From the NCBI GenBank assembly GCA_019113025.1, contig DXIF01000179.1, positions 1 to 38,331 of the forward strand: a stretch of DNA of 38,331 nt. The letters are read 5' to 3'. Below, in pieces: positions 24,327-31,989 of this stretch; positions within the stretch are counted from its first letter, which is position 1, and each line of letters starts with the position of its first letter. Origin of the DNA: Candidatus Anaerobiospirillum stercoravium (GTDB lineage: Bacteria; Pseudomonadota; Gammaproteobacteria; Enterobacterales; Succinivibrionaceae). Under the pieces are notes generated by a model. The model searched no databases. It saw only the letters and a program-made list of their open reading frames with translations, and was not told where the DNA came from. The translations under genes and the position numbers were made by a program.

Positions 24327-24902
24327 GTGGCATTAACGCAAGTGCAGTGGCATAAGGTCAACGAGGCAGCTACCACCTTAAAAGAGGGCGGGGTGGTGAT
24401 TTGTCCCACCGAAGGCGTCTATGGCATTTCGGCGGCGGTGAGCCGCCTTGCGGCCATTGAGCGCATCATTGCGCTCAAGCACCGCGCGGCCAATAAGGGC
24501 CTGATTGTCGTGAGCTCGAGTGTGGCGCAGCTTGAATCCGTGGTGAACTTTGCGGCCTTGAGCGCTGATAGCATGCGCTTGATCCACAACAAGTGGCCGG
24601 GGCACAATACCTTTATTGTCCCCGCGCGCGCGCAGGTGCCGGCGCTGTTGACCGGGGGCCGCAGCACCTTGGCCGCGCGCGTTACTGACTTTGAGCTGCT
24701 GGCGACGCTGTGTGCTAAGGTCGGCGAGCCCATTGTCTCAACCAGTGCCAATATCTCAGGCAGCGCGCCGCTTGAGACCATCGCGCAGCTGCAAGCGACC
24801 TTTGCCCACAGCGTGGACTACATCCTCGATGAGCCGTGCATGGGGCGCAATAAGCCCAGCACCATCTATGATGCAGTGAGCGGTGCGATCTTGCGCGCTT
24901 AG
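24327..24902 (+). CDS. tsaC: Threonylcarbamoyl-AMP synthase
   Basis: TsaC makes threonylcarbamoyl-AMP from threonine, bicarbonate and ATP, the first step of t6A37 modification of tRNAs reading ANN codons. The YrdC-fold motifs are clear: CPTEGVYGI, KHRAANKGLIV (nucleotide-binding Lys/Arg) and STSANISG. At 191 aa it is the short TsaC form (E. coli 190) and lacks the Sua5 C-terminal domain. The GTG at 24327 is preceded by GAGGGGA at good spacing. aroE follows 44 bp later, the same pair as in E. coli. An 18-bp tandem duplication spans its stop. Confidence 0.95.
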   Translation: MALTQVQWHKVNEAATTLKEGGVVICPTEGVYGISAAVSRLAAIERIIALKHRAANKGLIVVSSSVAQLESVVNFAALSADSMRLIHNKWPGHNTFIVPARAQVPALLTGGRSTLAARVTDFELLATLCAKVGEPIVSTSANISGSAPLETIAQLQATFAHSVDYILDEPCMGRNKPSTIYDAVSGAILRA

Positions 24903-24933
24903 TCAGATCCCAACGCTTAGTCAGACCCAAACG
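24898..24933. repeat. 18-bp tandem duplication over the tsaC stop
   Basis: cttagtcaga(t/c)cc(c/a)aacg occurs at 24898-24915 and 24916-24933 with two differences. The duplicated unit contains the tsaC TAG, so a second in-line copy of the stop-site sequence lies downstream. Confidence 0.8.
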
Positions 24934-24946
24934 ATTAGGAGGAGCC

Positions 24947-25828
24947 GTGACTCAACCTCTGAAGTTAGCGGTGTTCGGTAACCCGATTGCCCATTCCATC
25001 TCACCCCTAGTGCATGGCATTTTTGCCCAGCAAACCGGCATTGCGGTTGACTACGGCCGCATTAAGGTCGAAGGCGATTTTGCCGCTGCGGCCCAAGCGT
25101 TTTTTAACGCAGGCGGGGTGGGCTGCAATGTCACGGTGCCGTGCAAGCCGGACGCCTATGACTTGGTTGACTGCTGCACGCCAAGCGCGCAGCTTGCGCG
25201 CGTGGTCAACACCATCAAGGTTAAGACCGATGATCAGGGTAAGCGCACCTTGCTCGGCGATAACACCGATGGCCGCGGCTTGCTTACGGACTTACAGCGC
25301 CTCGGCGCGCCGCTTGCGGGAGCTTCGATTCTGATCATCGGGGCCGGGGGCGCCACCCGGGGCATTGTGCCGCCGCTCTTAGCTCCAGAACTGGGCGTTA
25401 CCGCCATTACCATCGTCAATCGCACTGTCAGCAAGGCCCAAGCGATTGTCCAAGACATGGCGGAGCTCAAGGCACAACTGGGCGCCACCACCACGCTGCG
25501 TGCTTGCTCTTTTGATGAGCTCAAGGCCCAGCGCCCGAGCCCACGTTTTGCCGTGCTGCTCAACGCCACTTCGCTCTCGCTCAAAGGGGAGCTGCCTGAT
25601 TTAGCCGACGAAATCTATCGTCATGCTGCCTGTGCCTACGACCTGTTCTACACCCCGCAAGGGCGCACCATCTTTACTGAGCACTGTACTGCGCTTGGCA
25701 TCCCGGCGGTGTACGATGGCCTAGGCATGCTGGTGGGGCAAGCGGCCCTGTCCTTTGCTTTATGGACTGGGGTGATGCCCGATGTCGGCGCGGCCTTAGC
25801 GCAAGTACGCGCCCAGTTGGGCAAATAA
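24947..25828 (+). CDS. aroE: Shikimate dehydrogenase
   Basis: AroE reduces 3-dehydroshikimate to shikimate with NADPH in aromatic amino acid synthesis. The substrate site is seen in NPIAHSISPLVHG, Lys67 of NVTVPCK and Asp108 of GDNTDGRG. The cofactor loop is GAGGATRG, and the NRT motif (VNRTVSKA) typical of NADP-dependent AroE follows. The length of 293 aa is slightly above E. coli (272). The GTG at 24947 has a perfect AGGAGGA upstream. Most AroE proteins have Phe before the catalytic Lys (VPFK); here it is Cys. It is cotranscribed with tsaC and rsmJ, which begins 11 bp after its stop. Confidence 0.95.
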   Translation: MTQPLKLAVFGNPIAHSISPLVHGIFAQQTGIAVDYGRIKVEGDFAAAAQAFFNAGGVGCNVTVPCKPDAYDLVDCCTPSAQLARVVNTIKVKTDDQGKRTLLGDNTDGRGLLTDLQRLGAPLAGASILIIGAGGATRGIVPPLLAPELGVTAITIVNRTVSKAQAIVQDMAELKAQLGATTTLRACSFDELKAQRPSPRFAVLLNATSLSLKGELPDLADEIYRHAACAYDLFYTPQGRTIFTEHCTALGIPAVYDGLGMLVGQAALSFALWTGVMPDVGAALAQVRAQLGK

Positions 25829-25839
25829 GGGAGTAAGCC

Positions 25840-26718
25840 ATGGCGCGCACCCTGTATTACTACTGTGCTCCCGAGCAAAGTGAGTCCCGTCGCCGCGAGT
25901 TTAGCCAACTCATGGCCGCGGCCCAAGCGGCGCTGGCCACGGGGCAAGCTGCTTTATGGCAGCTGCAAGCGCTAAGCGGCGCGGCGGACTATGAGGCCTT
26001 GCTTGCCGCTACCGCTTTAGCTGCTAAGGGCAAGGCCCCGGCCGACGCCCCAATCTTGGCGCCGGACGATGTGCTCCTGGAGCTCGGTGTCGGCGCTGTA
26101 GGCGTGGGGCTGCGCTTGGGGGCACTGTCCCAATTTAAACCCCTCGTGATCGACTTTGAGCAGGTGGCAGTACGCCAGCGCCTGCTCCGTGGCGGGCGCC
26201 AAAAGGAAGCGGTGGCGCGCGCGGTCATGCAGGGGCTTGCCGATGGCGCGCTGGTGTTTGACGCGACGGCGGGCCTGGGACGCGAGTCCATGATCTTGGC
26301 CCACGCGGGCGCTCAGGTACTCGCCTTTGAGCGCCAGCTGCCGATCTGGTGCCTCTTGTCCGATGGCTTGCTGCGTGCCGGGCGCTCCCGCTTTTACCCT
26401 TTCCCGGTGCCAACGCTGCATGCCCTTGGCACGATCAGGGACTACTCTGGCAGCGCGCGCCCTGAGGTTATCTACTACGACCCCATGTTTCCTGAGCGCG
26501 GCGGCAGCGCTCAAGTCAAAAAGGACATGCACCTGTTTCAAGCCGTGATCGGCGCTGATCGCGACACCGAGGACTTTGTTCAGGCGGCCTTAGCGCTTGC
26601 CACCAAGCGCGTGGTGGTCAAGCGCCCTGACTACGCGCCGCCGGTGGCGTTTGCGGACATCAAGCCCGCCTACAGCGTCGATGGCGGCCAATGCCGCTTT
26701 GACTGCTACCAGCCGTAG
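25840..26718 (+). CDS. rsmJ: 16S rRNA m2G1516 methyltransferase
   Basis: RsmJ (YhiQ) methylates the N2 of G1516 in 16S rRNA using S-adenosylmethionine. The diagnostic stretches are the SAM-binding DATAGLGRES and the catalytic YYDPMFPERGGSAQVKKDM. The length of 292 aa is a little above E. coli (250), with extra Ala-rich sequence in the N-terminal 80 residues. ATG 25840 has GGGAG 7 nt upstream. It follows aroE by only 11 bp and is likely the last gene of tsaC-aroE-rsmJ; in E. coli it is found beside prlC. Confidence 0.92.
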   Translation: MARTLYYYCAPEQSESRRREFSQLMAAAQAALATGQAALWQLQALSGAADYEALLAATALAAKGKAPADAPILAPDDVLLELGVGAVGVGLRLGALSQFKPLVIDFEQVAVRQRLLRGGRQKEAVARAVMQGLADGALVFDATAGLGRESMILAHAGAQVLAFERQLPIWCLLSDGLLRAGRSRFYPFPVPTLHALGTIRDYSGSARPEVIYYDPMFPERGGSAQVKKDMHLFQAVIGADRDTEDFVQAALALATKRVVVKRPDYAPPVAFADIKPAYSVDGGQCRFDCYQP

Positions 26719-26990
26719 GCGCCCCGCCCTTAAGGCCGGGCGTGCGACCCAGCGCTGGCCTTAGGCAGCGCGGCTCAAACGCCCCGGCCTCGGCTCGAGC
26801 GAAGCTCCGATGAGCCCGGCTAGGGACTAAGACTGCGCTGGCCGTAAGGACCGCGGCGCTGGGGCAGCCGGTGAGCCCCAAAGAGCGCTCTTGGTTCGTG
26901 GTGCTTGGTCTTAGGCACAGCTTACCGCACTTACCATGAGACCTATGCGCAGCTAAAAGGGGCTCAGGCTGAGCTGTCGGCCGTCGTCTA

Positions 26991-28103
26991 CTACGGCTGC
27001 TCTGGAGCCAGCGGGGCAAAGCCGTAGCGCTGCAAAATGGCTTGCACTTGCGCCGACTCCCGTAAACTGCGCAGCACGGCAATGGCCTCAGGTTTGTCTT
27101 TGCTTTGCTCCATCAAAAGCACGTAGTACTGCACATCTGCGTGCACCCGGCGCGGGATCGTGAGATAGGAGCCGACCACGGTGCTGGGGTGGGTGCTGCT
27201 CACCACTAAGGGCTTGGAGACTAAGCCGCATTGCACCGCGCCCGTGCGCACTTCCTCATAGACCAAGTACTCGTGCTCAAACTGATATTGGGCGTGCGGC
27301 AAGTGGGCTGTGACTTGCGGCGCGGCGTACCGCACTTGGCGAGAGGCGTAGCCCACGGGCGTTAAGTGGGCATTGGCATAGGCGAGCGATTTGAGCTCAA
27401 GCTTCGCCAGGGTTTGCGCCAGCTCCGCGCTCGGGTCTTCCTGCGCGGTGCGCAGCAAGATTGCATTAACGCGCTGATCCCTTTGCGCTTGCGTCAGGGG
27501 CGCCGCGCTGGGCTCAGATTGAGGTTGCACCTCATCCCACGGGTCGCCTTGGGGTTCATCCCACGGATCACGCTGGGGCTCGTCCCACGGATCACGCGCG
27601 AGCGCCGCCCCCGCCGCGGCTAAGCTTCCGCGCTCCACTTCAGCTAAGGTGGGGCATGGTTCAAACTGGCGGGCGTGACGGCTGCCCGCAGGGCGGTCGG
27701 GGGCGTCGGACGGCGCTGCGCTTAAGCGCTGCCCGGCAAGGAGCGCCGGATCGGCGGACCACAGCACCAAGGGCGCGCGGGTAAAGGGCAGCATGGCGCT
27801 GCCCAAGCCCTTTTTCGCGCGAATCAGAGTAATGGGCAGACGCTCGTCGCTGCTTAGCAGCAAGTCGCACTCTTGAGTGGTATCCGCGCGCGCACTAAGT
27901 TGCTCTTCCCACGTGCCCGGCGTGTTGTAGCGGGCTTCAAAGTCATACGGCAGCACGCCGTGCAGGTGCTCTAAGGCCAAGTAGAGCTGGGGAACGGCGC
28001 AGATTTTTAGGGTATCAGCACCGTAGGCGCTGGGCAGGGCGCTGCACAGCAGCAGCGCGCTGCTCCAAAGCGCTCGGCGCAGCCTCAAAGCCAAGGGAAG
28101 CAT
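26991..28103 (-). CDS. ModA-like periplasmic substrate-binding protein with low-complexity insert
   Basis: A signal peptide (RLRR, then ALWSSALLLCSALPSA) probably cleaves after AYG, near residue 28. The mature part resembles the molybdate-binding ModA family: TLKICAVPQLYLALEHL at the start, a SLAYANAHLTPVGYASRQ segment and a TGAVQCGLVSKPLVV segment near the end. At 370 aa it is over 100 longer than ModA (257). The excess is a middle insert of about residues 125-225 with three DPWDE repeats. No permease or ATPase gene is adjacent, so the ligand is unproven. The ATG 28103 lacks a clear ribosome site; the leader is a 12-bp direct duplication (gggagaaaatct). It may be cotranscribed with the small gene 62 bp upstream. 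Confidence 0.72.
   Translation of the reverse strand: MLPLALRLRRALWSSALLLCSALPSAYGADTLKICAVPQLYLALEHLHGVLPYDFEARYNTPGTWEEQLSARADTTQECDLLLSSDERLPITLIRAKKGLGSAMLPFTRAPLVLWSADPALLAGQRLSAAPSDAPDRPAGSRHARQFEPCPTLAEVERGSLAAAGAALARDPWDEPQRDPWDEPQGDPWDEVQPQSEPSAAPLTQAQRDQRVNAILLRTAQEDPSAELAQTLAKLELKSLAYANAHLTPVGYASRQVRYAAPQVTAHLPHAQYQFEHEYLVYEEVRTGAVQCGLVSKPLVVSSTHPSTVVGSYLTIPRRVHADVQYYVLLMEQSKDKPEAIAVLRSLRESAQVQAILQRYGFAPLAPEQP
27531..27600 (-). repeat. 24-bp in-frame tandem repeat coding DPWDEPQ
   Basis: Three units begin at 27531, 27555 and 27579 (the last is slightly degenerate), sharing c(g/a)tcccacgg(a/g)tc on the plus strand. Each unit codes eight residues of the acidic DPWDEPQ type inside the ModA-like protein. 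Confidence 0.88.
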
Positions 28104-28165
28104 GGGAGAAAATCTGGGAGAAAATCACATCGTCATTAGGCTAGGCCGGATGGGGCCAGCCGCTG

Positions 28166-28660
28166 TTAGGCCAAGCCTTGCAGGAGGGCATTGCGCTCGC
28201 GCTCAATCGCGGCGCTGACTTGCTTTACTTGCTCGGCATCGCGCTTAGCTTGTAACAGCAGATCGATCATCTGGGCGCACTTGCCCTCAGGATCTTGCTG
28301 GGTGAGCTTGCTCTTGAGGTATTGCGCGGCCTCAGCGCGCGACATCAGGCGCGGCGTACCTCCGTTTTGCGCGCTGACGTCGGCTTGCAGCGCGCGCGCA
28401 AAATTCCGAGCTAAGGCAAAGGTGCCAATGTAGTGCATGATTTGAGGCAGCACGTCCTCTGGTTTGCTGAGCTCTTCATGCTTGGTGCCAATCATGAGTA
28501 AGAGATTGGCAACCTGATGCGGGAAATCTTGCTGTTTGAGGGTTATCTCCTCTGGGAAGTCGTCGCTGGTATGGTTATCGGTGATATGGTTATGATGAGC
28601 GGTGATTGCCTGGTTGTGCTGCTGTTGCTTTGCCTTACCCCGATTCTTTTTCTTGGCCAT
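28166..28660 (-). CDS. Hypothetical protein (164 aa), basic His/Gln-rich N-terminus
   Basis: I do not recognise this protein. The start ATG 28660 (MAKKKNRGKAKQQQ) is supported by AGGAG 7 nt upstream. The first 40 residues are Lys/Gln/His/Asn-rich and probably flexible, which hints at nucleic-acid or metal contact. From about residue 45 there is a helical part (FPHQVANLLLMIGTKHEEL, LPQIMHYIGTFALARNFARAL) and a C-terminal helix (LLLQAKRDAEQVKQVSAAIE) that could form a coiled coil. There is no signal peptide or membrane segment. A hexanucleotide tract lies directly upstream of its ribosome site. The ModA-like gene follows after 62 bp. Confidence 0.7.
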   Translation of the reverse strand: MAKKKNRGKAKQQQHNQAITAHHNHITDNHTSDDFPEEITLKQQDFPHQVANLLLMIGTKHEELSKPEDVLPQIMHYIGTFALARNFARALQADVSAQNGGTPRLMSRAEAAQYLKSKLTQQDPEGKCAQMIDLLLQAKRDAEQVKQVSAAIERERNALLQGLA

Positions 28661-28670
28661 GAAAACGCTC

Positions 28671-28700
28671 CTGCCTCTGCCTCTGCCTCTGCCTCTGCCT
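28671..28700 (-). repeat. (CTGCCT)5 hexanucleotide tract beside a ribosome-binding site
   Basis: Five perfect CTGCCT units (AGGCAG in the mRNA) end 10 nt before the start codon of the small unknown gene and run into its AGGAG. The tract is purine-rich in the mRNA and supplies extra AGG triplets. A change in unit number would not shift a frame but could alter leader length and promoter or ribosome-site context. Confidence 0.88.
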
Positions 28701-28875
28701 TTGCTGCTGTCGGATGAACCCAATACTGGTGCCCAAGGCGCCATGCAGTGCCTATCTTAACCAATTTGGCGCATGAGCGCACGTCGCGGCCGGTGCCATC
28801 CGTGGCGGGCGCCTGCCGCGACCGCTCCCGGCGCGCATGCTGCGCGCGAGCGGCACGCCGGGCACGCCGAGCGCG

Positions 28876-31050
28876 TTAGTGCACGATGTGGCGCTCGCAT
28901 TGAATCATGCGCTCAAAGAGCTCGGTGGGCGAGCCCGAGGCGCGCAGCTTGTTGGCAAAGCCGCTTTCGTTTAACAGCAGCGACAGGCGCCCTAAGAGGT
29001 TCAAGTGGGTGTAGCCGTCGTCGGGGCTTGCCAGCAAGAAAATGAGGTCACAAGCTCTACCATCTAAGGCCCCTAGGTCAATGGGATGATCCAAGGTGGC
29101 AACCACGACCGTGGCGCGGCGCACCGCTGAGGACTTGGCGTGCGGGATGGCAATGCCTTCGGCGATGCCACAAGGGCCCAGCGCCAAGCGGGCCTTGAGG
29201 TCGGCGCTATAGTCATGCTCGGAGGTGATGGCGTGGACCTCGCTTAATTTCTGCACCATGGCCTTTAAGATGTCGTCGACATTGTTGGCGTTGAGCTTGA
29301 TGATCATGGTGCTCTCATCTAAGGCGTAGCGCAGCATGAACTTGTTGGCGTTAAGCTGGGCCAAGGTCGGGCTGGTGCGGGCTTGGTTTTGGCGCAGGTA
29401 CTGCAAATTGTTGAGCACGTTGCGATAGAAGGCGCCGTTGAGCTTGTAGAAATTGAGATAAAGGAATAAAGCGAGTCCCAGCAGCACTAACACAATCAAG
29501 ATGATGCCGCTTAACTCAACTGGTTCGTGGGGCGCTGCGCTTTGCCCCAGCACATAGCTTATGCACCGCGCGCCCCCAAAGAAGAAAAAGGCAATGGTGT
29601 GGCCAAAATAGTAGGCCATGCTGCGCAGCGAGAAGATCAGGCCGTCGGTGCGCACCGAGAGCTTAAACTCGCCATAGTCGACCGTGTCGATGGTCATGGA
29701 GGTCAGTGCCACTTTGCACAGGCCGCCCCCTAAATTGACCAAGAATAAGGCGGCTGCGAGCAGCGGATAGATCAGCTGCACGCAGAACTCGGCTCCCAGC
29801 ATCAGGGCAAAACCGCCCATGCTCATATAAATCGCCAGCTTGAAGATAAAGGTGCGATTGGTGCGGCGCACGAGGCGCTCAAAGCAGGCCATGGCAAAAA
29901 GCTGCAACAGCGCGCCGAGCAATATGATGAGATAGAGCGTGGGGCTCAGCAAGAGCTGCTGCTCGCTTAAAAACAGGATCAAGGCCCCTAGGATCAGACC
30001 AAAGGCCGAATATAAGAGCACGGTACTGAGGAAAATCACCATGAGCTGGTCGTTTTTGACCAGTACTTGGAACATGGGGTACAGGCGCTCTTTGAGGCTT
30101 AAGTGCGGGGAGAGGCGGTGATTGCCCCGCTGATAGCTCCGGTGATAGCCCTGGTGCTTGAGGCTGGGGACCAGTTCTAACTTAGCGGCGCCCTCGGCTG
30201 CGGCGGTGGCTGCCGCAGCGGTTGTCGCCTCAGCGTGCGCGCGCACACTGGACTTGCCCGACAGCGCCACCGGGTTTAAGGCCGCGACCATGCTTTGGTC
30301 CGGGCTTAACGCGCCAAAGCTGCCTTGGGCGCTGACTTGATAGCTCTCATAAGGGTGCAGCGTGGTGCTTGTTACCCGCGTTGGGGCCTCGCGGGGCGCT
30401 AGCGGTTCCGTGCCGCCCCCGGTGCGATTGGAGAGCACAAATAAAAAGATGCTTTGGCTAATCAGCATCAAGTAGAAGGCGCCGAGCGCGCCTAACGGAT
30501 AGCTGAAGTTATCAAACAGTGAGCGCACCTGCTGTAAAAAAGGCAGGGCACAGATCACCAACAGCTGTGACCCTAAGTGATTGGTGATGCAGGGCACGGC
30601 GGCCATGGCATTGCGCGTGGTTGCTGCCGCATTAAAGGCGCTTAACATCGACCAAGAAGGGAGGTCGATCATAAAAAAGCTCAGCGACCACACAAGATAA
30701 AGGGCGCCGACCGTCAGCTCGACGTTACTTGGCGTCAGCTGGGGCAGATAGTAAAAGGCCATTAATAGGGCGCAGTTTAAGCTGAGCCCGAAAAAGGTGA
30801 GCAGCTTGTACTTGCCAAAGCGACAAGTGAGGTTATCCAGGATGATGCCCAAGAGCGGGGCCGTCATGATGCCCAGAATATTATGGGAGAGATAGAGCAG
30901 GCCTAAAAACGGGACTTCGAGCTTGAGTACTTGGATGCAGTATAAGAAGACGTAACAGCTAATTAAGCCGTGTGCGAGTTCTTTACCTAAGGAGCCAATG
31001 CTATAGGCAAACTTATCGCGAAAGGCTAAGGCGGCGGTTAAATCTTTCAT
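28876..31050 (-). CDS. GPH/MelB-type sugar transporter fused to a PTS EIIA type-2 domain
   Basis: The N-terminal ~560 residues form a 12-segment glycoside-pentoside-hexuronide transporter (MFS superfamily): RDKFAYSIGSLGKELAHG start, DNLTCRFGKYKLL loop 2-3 motif and VDYGEFKLSVRTDGLIFS near the end. The central loop is enlarged by about 100 low-complexity residues. Residues from about 565 to 724 form a fructose/mannitol/Ntr-type EIIA domain with the phosphorylatable His637 in EGIAIPHAKSS. LacS-type GPH symporters carry a glucose-type EIIA, so the combination suggests PTS-controlled sugar uptake; the substrate is unknown. The start is ATG 31050 (a TTG two codons earlier is possible), with no strong ribosome site. 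No PTS genes lie nearby. Confidence 0.88.
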   Translation of the reverse strand: MKDLTAALAFRDKFAYSIGSLGKELAHGLISCYVFLYCIQVLKLEVPFLGLLYLSHNILGIMTAPLLGIILDNLTCRFGKYKLLTFFGLSLNCALLMAFYYLPQLTPSNVELTVGALYLVWSLSFFMIDLPSWSMLSAFNAAATTRNAMAAVPCITNHLGSQLLVICALPFLQQVRSLFDNFSYPLGALGAFYLMLISQSIFLFVLSNRTGGGTEPLAPREAPTRVTSTTLHPYESYQVSAQGSFGALSPDQSMVAALNPVALSGKSSVRAHAEATTAAAATAAAEGAAKLELVPSLKHQGYHRSYQRGNHRLSPHLSLKERLYPMFQVLVKNDQLMVIFLSTVLLYSAFGLILGALILFLSEQQLLLSPTLYLIILLGALLQLFAMACFERLVRRTNRTFIFKLAIYMSMGGFALMLGAEFCVQLIYPLLAAALFLVNLGGGLCKVALTSMTIDTVDYGEFKLSVRTDGLIFSLRSMAYYFGHTIAFFFFGGARCISYVLGQSAAPHEPVELSGIILIVLVLLGLALFLYLNFYKLNGAFYRNVLNNLQYLRQNQARTSPTLAQLNANKFMLRYALDESTMIIKLNANNVDDILKAMVQKLSEVHAITSEHDYSADLKARLALGPCGIAEGIAIPHAKSSAVRRATVVVATLDHPIDLGALDGRACDLIFLLASPDDGYTHLNLLGRLSLLLNESGFANKLRASGSPTELFERMIQCERHIVH

Positions 31051-31202
31051 GATCAAAAAGAATAAGCTCTAGGGCTTGCTACAGCTAAAACCGTAGCGGG
31101 CAGAATTAGGAGGCCTAAGGGGAGCACGAGGCGACGCGTGATTACGTGCTTGGTACCCACGGTTTTGTTCACGGGCACGCCGTACTCACAATGCAATACG
31201 CC

Positions 31203-31272
31203 AGCGGCAATCCGAAGCGGCAATCCGAATCCGCAAGATGTAATCGCAAGCTGTAGTACGCAAGCTCTAGTA
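31203..31272. repeat. Cluster of short tandem duplications
   Basis: A perfect 13-bp doublet (agcggcaatccga, 31203-31228) is followed by three 13-14-bp units beginning cgcaag (31232-31272, cgcaagctgtagta type). They are non-coding and lie about 150-220 bp upstream of the MFS-EIIA start. Confidence 0.75.
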
Positions 31273-31810
31273 CGTCGCGTGCGCCAACACGCTGGGGCAC
31301 ATCCCACGCCGCCAGCGCCCAATCCTTACCCAATTTCAGTTAGCACAAAAGGTCTAAGGACAGAGTAGATTGTCAGTCAGTTGGTTGTTAGGGCTCTTAC
31401 CACCTAGCGCTAATTAGGAAAGCGTGCGCGCTCCTCAGTCTTAATTTTGCCGTCGACCACGGGCTGATTTATCAGCGGGCCGCGCCTGTTAGCACAATAG
31501 GGAGCAAACCTCAAACAACCTTTCCATTCTAACAAAGATTTGTGATTTGGAGCATGGTAGCGCGCCACGCTGGACCCCCGCGCCGCGGGGCTGTACCCCG
31601 ATGGTGCAGCGCGCCAAGATCCAATTTTTATGCGCGGGGCGCTGCCCTAAATCATCGTGCTACCCCTTGGAGCACCGCGCCAATTAAGCAGACTCCGTCC
31701 CACTTTGTGCTCCATTATGGAGTAAAAAAAACAATCTAACCCCCGGCCGCGGCTGCGGCCGCGGCGCGGTTACGCCCGCGCGGGGCCTGCGCCCGCACCA
31801 GCGCCCAGAA

Positions 31811-31873
31811 AATGAAAACGCCGCGCGCCCGCGGCTGATACCGCGGGAGCGCGGCTGAGCGGCGGGCGCGCGG
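31811..31873 (-). terminator. Probable terminator of glmU
   Basis: On the minus strand a 12-bp GC stem (31821-31832 with 31862-31873), whose loop can fold further, is followed by GTTTTCATTTTC. It begins about 110 bp after the glmU stop. Confidence 0.55.
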
Positions 31874-31956
31874 TGGCACCGGGACGGTGGGCCCGAGCGC
31901 ACTGCGGCACCGGGCCGTGCAGCTACGGTGCAGCTACGAGGCTGCTACGGCTTAGG

Positions 31957-31989
31957 CCTACTTTGGGGCCTAGTTTGGGGCCTAGTTCT
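31957..31989. repeat. 12-bp tandem duplication at the glmU stop
   Basis: ccta(c/g)tttgggg occurs at 31957 and 31969, and a third partial unit (cctagtt) at 31981 contains the glmU stop. Directly beyond, an 11-bp unit (gcagctacg type) repeats three times around 31916-31950. Confidence 0.7.

Larger units (their letters stand above)
31051..31981. other. 931-bp intergenic region between glmU and the MFS-EIIA gene
   Basis: I find no gene. It contains short tandem duplications (31203-31272), a GC-rich stem that probably terminates glmU (31811-31873), and an A/T-richer stretch at about 31320-31550 that may hold the promoter of the MFS-EIIA gene, though no box is convincing. Small open frames near 31138 and 31542 have no ribosome site or similarity I know. 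Confidence 0.55.

Noticed and set aside
26017-26541. 174-residue minus-strand frame over rsmJ
   Set aside because: It lies wholly inside rsmJ, whose motifs are clear, and is explained by GC-rich third positions.
26719-26990. Imperfect gcgctggcc direct repeats in the rsmJ/ModA-like gap
   Set aside because: Too short and diverged to separate from GC-rich background; no clear terminator could be drawn either.
31549-31680. Possible tRNA or small RNA from inverted GC blocks
   Set aside because: The blocks do not fold as a cloverleaf, lack T-loop and CCA-end features, and I could not find a promoter-terminator pair around them.
31542-31739. 65-residue plus-strand frame in the glmU/MFS gap
   Set aside because: It has no ribosome-binding site and no recognisable similarity; it is probably chance.
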